Assembly (NCBI GenBank): GCA_039181495.1
Contig: JBCDCP010000028.1
Coordinates: 1 to 26,889 of the forward strand
DNA length: 26,889 nt
Direction: 5' to 3'
DNA from: JBCDCP01 sp039181495
GTDB taxonomy: Bacteria; Pseudomonadota; Alphaproteobacteria; Rhizobiales; Tepidamorphaceae
This document shows, piece by piece, positions 15,114 through 21,135 of this stretch. The position numbers and the translations under genes are program-made. The notes below the pieces were generated by a model. It saw only the letters and a program-made list of their open reading frames with translations. It was not told the DNA's origin and made no database searches. Every line of letters starts with the position of its first letter. The stretch's first letter is position 1.

Positions 15114-16136
15114 CTATTGAACGGCGTGTACGTCGTGGTCGCGTCCGCCGGGATCCCCGCGCATGTCCGCATAGGCGTCCAGCATGTAGCTCACGAACTG
15201 GATCAGCATGGACACGGCATAGACGCCGAGAAACACCGCCATGAGGTATTTGACATAGAGCCCGAAGCCGGCCTGCGTTACTTCGAAGACCAGCAGCGGG
15301 CTGTTGATGACCGACCGGTTCGAAGCCATCCCGAACCAGAGGATCGTCCAGCACAACGGAATTCCCAAAATCAGTGTGCCAAGGAAATTCACGAGTCCCT
15401 TCTTCTTGGGCGCCAGGCCGGCATAGAACACGTCGACGCGCACATGGCCCTCCTCAAGCAGCGTGTAGGCACTGGCGAAGAGGAACAGGGCTGCGTACCA
15501 GAAGCGCACGAGGTCGGCCATGAAAGCCTGCTCGTAGGAAAACACGAAGCGGCCGATGACGATCAGAAATTCGGCCATGACGACCAGCAGAGACAGCCAG
15601 ATGAATCCAAGTTCCCGGGTGAAGTAGGCCGTGACGATCGCAAGGCCGATCAGCGGCATATGCACGTAAGTGCCGCGGAATGTGGACCGACCCAGCGCAC
15701 CTCCGAGTTCCTCTCCGACAACGGCATCCAGTAAACCTTCTACGCGCAGGAACGAGATCACCATGTCGGCAAGCCCGACATACAACACTGCGTAAAACGC
15801 TGCTCTAATGAAGAAGGTGTTTGCGCCCGAGATGATCGCAGAGTCGGCTCGTAGCCCAGGATTGCGGCTCAGTGCATAGCTGGCAGCAAGAAGCAGCAAG
15901 GCCGCATACAGCGCCAGTTGAATGAATGAGAGGGTGGCATTTGGTTCAGCGTTCGCGGTTCCGCCGAATAATGGCGCGATGCCGGGGAAATCCTGCCAGT
16001 AGGTCAGATAGTTGTTGAGCAGGAAGCCCAGCATGATGGCCAGAACAAACCAGCCAAACAGGCGTACGATGAGGGTGCCGGTGCCATAGGGCAGGGTAGG
16101 CGTGGCGTGGTGGACCGCCGTTTCGGACGCGCTCAC
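15114..16136 (-). CDS. TRAP small permease (DctQ), long form
   Basis: This 340-residue membrane protein carries the DctQ domain in its C-terminal half (about 180-325): LVRFWYAALFLFASAYTLLE is followed by EEGHVRVDVF, the family's usual charged motif, then two more helices. Typical DctQ proteins have about 160-200 residues and four helices. Here an N-terminal half adds about four more hydrophobic segments (LFGWFVLAIMLGFLLNNYL, FIQLALYAALLLLAASYAL and others). The start is GTG at 16136, with GGAG ten bases upstream. It lies between the binding-protein gene (90 bases upstream, with a strong hairpin between) and the DctM gene (52 bases downstream). It ends with TAG. Confidence 0.88.
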   Translation of the reverse strand: MSASETAVHHATPTLPYGTGTLIVRLFGWFVLAIMLGFLLNNYLTYWQDFPGIAPLFGGTANAEPNATLSFIQLALYAALLLLAASYALSRNPGLRADSAIISGANTFFIRAAFYAVLYVGLADMVISFLRVEGLLDAVVGEELGGALGRSTFRGTYVHMPLIGLAIVTAYFTRELGFIWLSLLVVMAEFLIVIGRFVFSYEQAFMADLVRFWYAALFLFASAYTLLEEGHVRVDVFYAGLAPKKKGLVNFLGTLILGIPLCWTILWFGMASNRSVINSPLLVFEVTQAGFGLYVKYLMAVFLGVYAVSMLIQFVSYMLDAYADMRGDPGGRDHDVHAVQ

Positions 16137-16151
16137 TGGAACGTCACTCCA

Positions 16152-16179
16152 CTCGAAGGGAACATAATCTCGAAGGGAA
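16152..16179. repeat. 11-bp direct repeat between TRAP binding protein and DctQ genes
   Basis: CTCGAAGGGAA occurs at 16152-16162 and again at 16169-16179, with 6 bases between. On the coding strand it reads TTCCCTTCGAG, just after the hairpin and before the DctQ GTG. It may be a leftover of a small duplication or a binding site. Confidence 0.5.
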
Positions 16180-16181
16180 GG

Positions 16182-16210
16182 TGGCAGGACGGGATATTCC
16201 CGTCCTGCCA
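16182..16210 (-). terminator. Strong hairpin between TRAP binding protein and DctQ genes
   Basis: A perfect 12-bp stem (16182-16193 with 16199-16210) with a 5-base loop starts 17 bases after the binding-protein stop codon. On the coding strand it is followed by CCTTCCCTTCGAG, pyrimidine-rich but without a true T-run. Such stems between a binding-protein gene and its permease genes usually stabilise the upstream mRNA or partly end transcription, giving more binding protein than permease. Confidence 0.6.
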
Positions 16211-16226
16211 GATGTGAAGGCTGAAC

Positions 16227-17324
16227 TTAGAGCTCGACGCCTGAGGTCCGGTTGCGCTGGCGCAGGTAGGTTGCTTCGGCTGCGGCCATCCAACGGCCGA
16301 CGTCTGCGCGGAAGGCAAGGAAGGACTCGTGCACTTCGTTCGCGAGGTCGGAATGCTGGCGGGTTTCGTCGAAGACTTCCTCAGCGGCTTCATAGAAGCT
16401 GTCATAGATGTCGTCGTTGAATTCGCGCAGCTCAACGCCGTGGTCGTTGATGAGCTTGCTGAGGTGCTCACCATTCCGGGCGTTGGTTTCGGCCATCTGG
16501 TGGGCGTTCTCTTCGGCACACGCTGCCTTGATGATGGCTTTCTCGCCATCGCTAAGGCCGCTCCAGAAGCTCTTGTTCATGTTGAAATGAAGCTGCGAGC
16601 CGGGTTCGTGCATGCCCGGGTAGTAGTAGTATTTCGCGGCTTCGTAGAACTTCATGAAGTAGTCGTTGTAGGGGCCAACCCACTCGGTTGCGTCGACGGC
16701 GCCGGAGACCAGGTTCTCATAGATCTGACCACCAGGCAGTGAGACCGGGGACGCGCCAAGCTTGGCCAGCACGTCGCCGCCAAGGCCGGGAATACGCATC
16801 TTCAGGCCTTTGAAGTCGTCGCCCGACTCCATTTCTTTGTTGAACCAGCCGCCCATCTGAACGCCGGTGTTGCCGCAAGGGAAGCCGTACAGGCCGAACT
16901 GGTCCACGGTCTTCTCGTGCAGTTCCTGACCGCCGCCATACTTCATCCAGGCGTCGATCTCGGCATAAGTCAGGCCAAAGGGAACGGCCGTGAAGTAGGC
17001 CATCGCTGGGTGCTTACTTTTCCAGTAATAGTCCGCGGCGACATAGGCTTGGCTGTCGCCAGCAGCGACGTGGTCCAGGTGGTCGAAGCCGCCGACCTTT
17101 TCACCCTGTGCGAAGTAGGTCACGTCGAAGCGACCTTCCGAAATTTCACCGATACGTGCAGCAAGGCGCTGGGCCGAGATGCCGAGGCCCGGGAAGTCCC
17201 GCGGCCAGGTTGTCACAATGGCGAGCTCCTTACGAGCTTGCGCGATTGCAGGTGCGGCAACCGTGCTGGCGCCCGCGGCGCCCGCAGCAATGGCGGCACC
17301 GGTGAGAAATTTCCGTCTTTCCAT
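16227..17324 (-). CDS. TRAP transporter substrate-binding protein, TakP-like (DctP family)
   Basis: This 365-residue periplasmic protein binds the solute for the TRAP system. The N-terminus ERRKFLTG plus an alanine-rich segment ending PAIAQA (about residue 30) is a twin-arginine (Tat) signal, so it is probably exported folded. The mature part matches the group containing the 2-oxo-acid binder TakP: TTWPRDFPGLGISAQRLA, VPFGLTYAEIDAWMKYGGG, GNTGVQMGGWFNKE, KGLKMRIPGLGGDVL with the carboxylate-binding arginine, and GAVDATEWVGPYND. An organic, probably 2-oxo, acid is the expected ligand, but not proven. ATG 17324 has a good AGAGGTGGA just upstream; longer frames extend into the divergent promoter and are rejected. 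Downstream come DctQ and DctM; divergently lies a second DctQM pair. It ends with TAA. Confidence 0.93.
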   Translation of the reverse strand: MERRKFLTGAAIAAGAAGASTVAAPAIAQARKELAIVTTWPRDFPGLGISAQRLAARIGEISEGRFDVTYFAQGEKVGGFDHLDHVAAGDSQAYVAADYYWKSKHPAMAYFTAVPFGLTYAEIDAWMKYGGGQELHEKTVDQFGLYGFPCGNTGVQMGGWFNKEMESGDDFKGLKMRIPGLGGDVLAKLGASPVSLPGGQIYENLVSGAVDATEWVGPYNDYFMKFYEAAKYYYYPGMHEPGSQLHFNMNKSFWSGLSDGEKAIIKAACAEENAHQMAETNARNGEHLSKLINDHGVELREFNDDIYDSFYEAAEEVFDETRQHSDLANEVHESFLAFRADVGRWMAAAEATYLRQRNRTSGVEL

Positions 17325-17371
17325 GTGTTTCCACCTCTGTCCGGAATGATCTTGTTGCCCCGCATCCAATT

Positions 17372-17393
17372 CGTGGCGGGATTTCCCGCCACG
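17372..17393. promoter_or_regulatory. Perfect inverted repeat in leader of TRAP binding-protein gene
   Basis: CGTGGCGGG (17372-17380) and CCCGCCACG (17385-17393) form a 9-bp perfect stem with a 4-base loop, flanked on both sides by AATT. It lies 48-69 bases before the binding-protein ATG, either as an operator or as a stem in the 5' untranslated RNA. No T-run follows. Confidence 0.5.
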
Positions 17394-17472
17394 CCCAATT
17401 GATTGTTGTAGGGGCCTTGTTGGGAGCCGGGAACTTATCGGCGTCCGTAGATATCCGCAAGCGGACTCGGCG

Positions 17473-17499
17473 CGATCGGAAGCGCAAATTGGCCGATCG
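17473..17499. promoter_or_regulatory. Inverted repeat in the divergent TRAP promoter region
   Basis: CGATCGG (17473-17479) and CCGATCG (17493-17499) are perfect inverted arms with a 13-base spacer, near the middle of the divergent region. Centre spacing of 20 bases (two helical turns) suits a dimeric regulator acting on both operons. No regulator gene is next to it. Confidence 0.45.
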
Positions 17500-17627
17500 T
17501 GCGCGGTTTTTCGCCAAACTGCGGCTCTGCAACATGAAAACTTGGATATATTGGTCATTAGCGTTACCGCGGCGCGACCAGGATCAGGGTCGAGCAAGTG
17601 GGTCGCTTGACAGACAGGATGCCGATA

Positions 17628-18164
17628 ATGCCGGTCACGGAACCGCACGGAGACAGCTACTCCGCCCACCCAGATCGCCCGGTTGTCGAACGAGTGCCGG
17701 CCAGGTGGCTTTTCACGGCGGTGGGACATCTTGCCGGTGCGGCACTCCTGGCCATGGTCGCAGCACAAGGAACTGTCGTGCTCTTGCGTGCAGTTTTTGG
17801 CATCAGCCTACCTGCGGTGCAGGACCTTGCGGTTTATCTGCATGCCGCGGCCATACTGTTGGGTCTCTCGGTTGCGCTGATACGTGATGCCCATGTGCGC
17901 ATTGCCGTGAGATCGGTTCAGTCTCATAAGACCGATCTGATCGGTAGCCTTTTCCTGACTGTGCCATTCGGAGTACTGCTGGCCATTCTGGCATTGCCAT
18001 ATGCGCAGCGCTCCTGGCTCGTGGGTGAAGGATCAGCGGACCCGGACGGACTGGGTGGCGTTTATGTGATCAAGGCTCTCATTGTGGTGGGTTCTGTGTT
18101 GCTCGTTGTCGCCGGTATCGCCAAGGCGATAGCGAACGGGCGGGCACTCACCCCGCGGCGCTGA
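17628..18164 (+). CDS. TRAP small permease (DctQ), second system
   Basis: This roughly 178-residue protein is a normal-length DctQ with four hydrophobic helices (LFTAVGHLAGAALLAMVAAQ, LHAAAILLGLSVAL, LFLTVPFGVLLAILALPYA, VIKALIVVGSVLLVVAGIA). DAHVRIAV is the family's charged motif. It partners with the DctM 20 bases downstream to form the membrane part of a TRAP system. ATG 17628 has AGGA eight bases before it; ATG 17619 and GTG 17598 (with AGGG at eight bases) would add 3 and 10 residues. No binding protein gene follows; the divergent TakP-like protein is the nearest candidate. It ends with TGA. Confidence 0.85.
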   Translation: MPVTEPHGDSYSAHPDRPVVERVPARWLFTAVGHLAGAALLAMVAAQGTVVLLRAVFGISLPAVQDLAVYLHAAAILLGLSVALIRDAHVRIAVRSVQSHKTDLIGSLFLTVPFGVLLAILALPYAQRSWLVGEGSADPDGLGGVYVIKALIVVGSVLLVVAGIAKAIANGRALTPRR

Positions 18165-18184
18165 ACACGGCCGCACCTGACACG

Positions 18185-19738
18185 ATGCCAATGCTCGCTG
18201 ATCTGCTCGACATCGCAATGTTTGCGACGCTCTGTGGGCTGTTGTTGCTGGGCTATCCGGTTGCCTTCACTTTGGCTGGGACGGCGCTGATTTTCGCCGC
18301 ACTTGGTGCTCTCACGGGGGTGTTTGATCTCGTGCTGCTGCATGCCCTGCCCCAGCGTGTTTTCGGGATCATTACCAATGAGATCCTGCTTGCCATTCCG
18401 CTGTTCATCTTCATGGGTGTTCTGCTTGAACGCTCGGATATCGCGCGGTCTTTGCTGGCCTCTCTGACCAAGGCACTGCGCGGCGCACGTGGCGGCACGG
18501 GTGTCGCGGTCGTACTTGTGGGAGCATTGCTGGCTGCGTCGACCGGCATAGTGGGCGCCACCGTCGTGACCCTGACGATGCTTGCGGTGCCTTCACTTCT
18601 GGCGCGTGGATACCCGCCTGCGCTTACTGGCGGGCTGGTCGCCGCATCGGGCACGCTGGGGCAGGTCATTCCGCCATCGATCGTCCTGATCATTCTGGCG
18701 GAGCAAATCGGAAACGCAGCGCAGCAAGCATCTCAGTCCAATCCGCTCGCTGGCCTGGCGCCAGTTTCGGTCGGTGATCTGTTCGCCGGTGCGCTAATCC
18801 CCGGTCTAGTCCTCGCTGCCCTCTACGCCCTCTATGTCTGGTGGCGTTCGCCGACGGAAGCGTCCCTCACACCAGAGGAAACCGAGAATGGCGACAGTCT
18901 TGTCCAGTCGCTTGTTGCACCGCTCGGGCTCATTTTCGCCGTGCTCGGTTCCGTACTTGCTGGCCTGGCCACGCCGACCGAGGCAGCGTCACTTGGTGCG
19001 TTGGGTGCCCTGATGCTTGCCGGTCTCCGTTGCAGCCCGGCCGATCCGTTCATCAGACTCGCCTTTATTGCCATGTTAGGTCTGGCCGTCTTCATCCTGT
19101 TCGCCGCTGGCACCACTCAATCTGTTGCGCTGGTATTGGCGATAGCTCTGACCGCCCTGTTGATGGCCGGGCTTGTCACATCAGGGCTTGTGCTGGCTCG
19201 TGCGGACATCCTCTGGCCGTCGGTGCAGCGCAGCCTTGAGATCACGGCCATGATCTTTGCCATCGTCATTGCGGCATCACTGTTTGTGCTGGTGTTCCGC
19301 GGGCTCGGTGGCGACGCCCTGGTTAGCGGGCTGCTCGAAATCGTGCCCGGCGGAACGATGGGTGCTGTTCTTGTGGTGATGCTGGTGATGTTCGTGATGG
19401 GTTTCTTTCTAGATTTCCTCGAAATCATGTTCATCGTCGTACCGCTTGCAGCACCGGTGCTGCTGCAGATGCCGATGCCCGATGGCAGTCCGATGAACCC
19501 TGTCTGGCTGGCCGTTCTCATCGCGGTCAACCTGCAGACGTCATTTCTCACGCCACCTTTTGGCTTTGCGCTTTTTTATCTACGCGGCAGTCTGAGCGCC
19601 GAGACGTCGAAACAGATTTCGGCCGCTGTGTTGCATCGCGGCGTTGTCCCCTTTGTTGTGATCCAGCTTCTGGTGCTTGTGCTGCTCTGGCTGATGCCAA
19701 TGCTTGCGACCTGGCTGCCGGGCGTGATCTACAGATAA
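18185..19738 (+). CDS. TRAP large permease (DctM), second system, intact
   Basis: This is a complete 517-residue DctM-type sodium-coupled permease. Motifs along the chain are GYPVAFTLAGTAL, IPLFIFMGVLLERSDIA, VVLVGALLAASTGIVGATVV, AASGTLGQVIPPSIVLIIL, ATPTEAASLGALGALMLAGL and MGFFLDFLEIMFIV plus NLQTSFLTPPFGFALFYLRG near the end. It is a close relative of the interrupted DctM at 12398-15061, but stops shortly after the last helix without any soluble tail. The start is ATG 18185 or ATG 18191; neither has a clear Shine-Dalgarno, and translation may be coupled to DctQ 20 bases upstream. Downstream, 32 bases away, a NIPSNAP gene and then aguA follow in the same direction. It ends with TAA. Confidence 0.92.
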   Translation: MPMLADLLDIAMFATLCGLLLLGYPVAFTLAGTALIFAALGALTGVFDLVLLHALPQRVFGIITNEILLAIPLFIFMGVLLERSDIARSLLASLTKALRGARGGTGVAVVLVGALLAASTGIVGATVVTLTMLAVPSLLARGYPPALTGGLVAASGTLGQVIPPSIVLIILAEQIGNAAQQASQSNPLAGLAPVSVGDLFAGALIPGLVLAALYALYVWWRSPTEASLTPEETENGDSLVQSLVAPLGLIFAVLGSVLAGLATPTEAASLGALGALMLAGLRCSPADPFIRLAFIAMLGLAVFILFAAGTTQSVALVLAIALTALLMAGLVTSGLVLARADILWPSVQRSLEITAMIFAIVIAASLFVLVFRGLGGDALVSGLLEIVPGGTMGAVLVVMLVMFVMGFFLDFLEIMFIVVPLAAPVLLQMPMPDGSPMNPVWLAVLIAVNLQTSFLTPPFGFALFYLRGSLSAETSKQISAAVLHRGVVPFVVIQLLVLVLLWLMPMLATWLPGVIYR

Positions 19739-19770
19739 TCTCACAATTGTCAGGGGCAGGAGAGACCAAC

Positions 19771-20085
19771 ATGATCGTCGATGAGCGAACCTACACCGTT
19801 GAGACCGGCAAGCTGCCGGAATACGTCGCGCTTTATGATGCGGAGGGCAAAGACATCCAATGGAAACATCTCGGCACGCCGATCGGCTGGTTCATGACAG
19901 AGGTGGGCACGTTGAACCAGGCCGTCCATCTTTGGGCCTACGATAGTTTCGAGCAACGCCAGGAACGTCGCGCTGCAATGCTGTCCGACCCTGACTGGAA
20001 GGGGTTCTTCGCCAAAATCCAGCCCCTCATCCTGAAGCAGGAGAACAGGCTTCTCGTTCCCGCGCCGTTCTCGCCGATCAAGTGA
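19771..20085 (+). CDS. NIPSNAP-family small protein
   Basis: This 104-residue protein belongs to the NIPSNAP family, a ferredoxin-like dimeric alpha+beta barrel fold of unclear function in bacteria. Family features are MIVDERTYTVETGKLPEYVALY, the central GWFMTEVGTLNQAVHLWAYD and ERRAAMLSDPDWKGFFAKI. ATG 19771 is preceded by AGGAGAG at six bases. It sits 32 bases after the DctM gene and 15 bases before aguA, so all are probably in one transcript. Bacterial members are often next to catabolic enzymes, which suggests a role on a pathway intermediate, but no catalytic residue can be named. It ends with TGA. Confidence 0.88.
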   Translation: MIVDERTYTVETGKLPEYVALYDAEGKDIQWKHLGTPIGWFMTEVGTLNQAVHLWAYDSFEQRQERRAAMLSDPDWKGFFAKIQPLILKQENRLLVPAPFSPIK

Positions 20086-20100
20086 ACCGGGAGCCTTCCG

Positions 20101-21129
20101 ATGTCAGCTGACGTCAACGGGTTTCATATGCCGGCTGAATGGTCGCCCCACGAACGCATGTGGATGGCCTGGCCGAAGGCGGACTATGTGCTGGCTGAGG
20201 ATCCCCACGCCGCACGTCAGGCGTGGGCGGGTGTTGCAAACGCAATCGCCCGCTTCCAGCCGGTGACGATGTTGGTCCCGCACGGCGGCGGACCAGCAGC
20301 CCGGAAGTACCTTGATGGCAATGTCTCATTGCTGGAGGCCGATTATTGGGATTGCTGGCTGCGCGACTCGGGGCCGACATTCGTCGTTGACGAAAAAGGC
20401 AGGCTGGGTGCCGTTGACTGGACCTTCAACGGCTGGGGCGGCCGAACCTTTCCCGACGCCAAAGCCGATGCGCTGATAGCGCGTCACGTTGCCGAGGCAG
20501 CAGGTGGCTCTCGGCTGACCTCAACGCTCGTCAACGAGGGTGGCGGCATCCATTGTGACGGCGAGGGGACTCTGCTTCTCACCGAGAGCGTGCAACTCAA
20601 TCCCAACCGCAATCCGAACTGGACAAGGGACGAGGTTGAGTCGGAGTTGCATCGCCTGCTCGGGACGACCCAGGCCATCTGGCTGCCACGCGGCCTTGAA
20701 GCCGATCTCGGTCCGTTTGGAACGGATGGCCATATCGATACGCTGGCCTGCTTTGTGAAGCCCGGTGTGGTAGCCGCGCACGACCAACCCGATCCGCAAC
20801 ATCCAGATCACGCTGCAAGCCAGGAGTTCATCGCGATCCTGGAGGCGAGCGCGGACGCGAAAGGGCGTCCGCTCGAGGTGATCCGACTAACCGCCCCTAA
20901 GGAGAGATACGATGGCGATGGTGCGCCGCTGAGCTGCACCTATGTCAATTTCGTCTTTGCCAACAATGCGGTGATTTTGTGCAGCTTCGACGATCCGCGT
21001 GATGCCGAAACAGCGGAGATTTTCGCCCGCCTCTGGCCCGAGCGGGACATCGTCCAGGTGCCGGCCACCCGGATCTTCGAAGGTGGTGGCGGCATTCACT
21101 GCATCACCCAGCAGCAGCCGGCGTTGTAG
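20101..21129 (+). CDS. aguA: Agmatine deiminase
   Basis: This 342-residue enzyme of the peptidyl-arginine-deiminase-like family converts agmatine to N-carbamoylputrescine and ammonia. The guanidino-modifying fold is shown by ADYWDCWLRDSGPTFVVD, WTFNGWGGRTFPDAKAD, NEGGGIHCDGEGTLL, NPNRNPNWTRDEVE, GTDGHIDTLACF (catalytic His-Asp) and catalytic Cys334 in GGGGIHCITQQQP. Two details differ from textbook members: GGGG replaces GGGN before the catalytic IHC, and the protein is 20-40 residues shorter than common forms. So a related guanidino substrate is possible. GGGAG lies before ATG 20101. It is the last gene of the DctQM-NIPSNAP run. aguB, the next step, lies 2.7 kb downstream beyond an opposite-strand gene. 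It ends with TAG. Confidence 0.9.
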   Translation: MSADVNGFHMPAEWSPHERMWMAWPKADYVLAEDPHAARQAWAGVANAIARFQPVTMLVPHGGGPAARKYLDGNVSLLEADYWDCWLRDSGPTFVVDEKGRLGAVDWTFNGWGGRTFPDAKADALIARHVAEAAGGSRLTSTLVNEGGGIHCDGEGTLLLTESVQLNPNRNPNWTRDEVESELHRLLGTTQAIWLPRGLEADLGPFGTDGHIDTLACFVKPGVVAAHDQPDPQHPDHAASQEFIAILEASADAKGRPLEVIRLTAPKERYDGDGAPLSCTYVNFVFANNAVILCSFDDPRDAETAEIFARLWPERDIVQVPATRIFEGGGGIHCITQQQPAL

Positions 21130-21135
21130 GGAGCC

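Larger units (their letters stand above)
17325..17627. promoter_or_regulatory. Divergent control region of the two TRAP transcription units
   Basis: About 300 bases separate the binding-protein gene from the second DctQ gene. Besides the two inverted repeats listed separately, a minus-strand promoter TTGCGG, 17 bases, TAAGTT (within about 17430-17460) is a weak candidate for the binding-protein gene. An AT-rich patch TGGATATATTGG (17543-17554) is the likeliest plus-strand start area. No protein or RNA gene is seen in it. Confidence 0.45.

Noticed and set aside
16227..17768. 513-residue version of the TRAP binding protein
   Set aside because: The extra 148 residues cover the divergent promoter, show no domain, and would put the Tat signal in mid-protein; ATG 17324 has a good Shine-Dalgarno.
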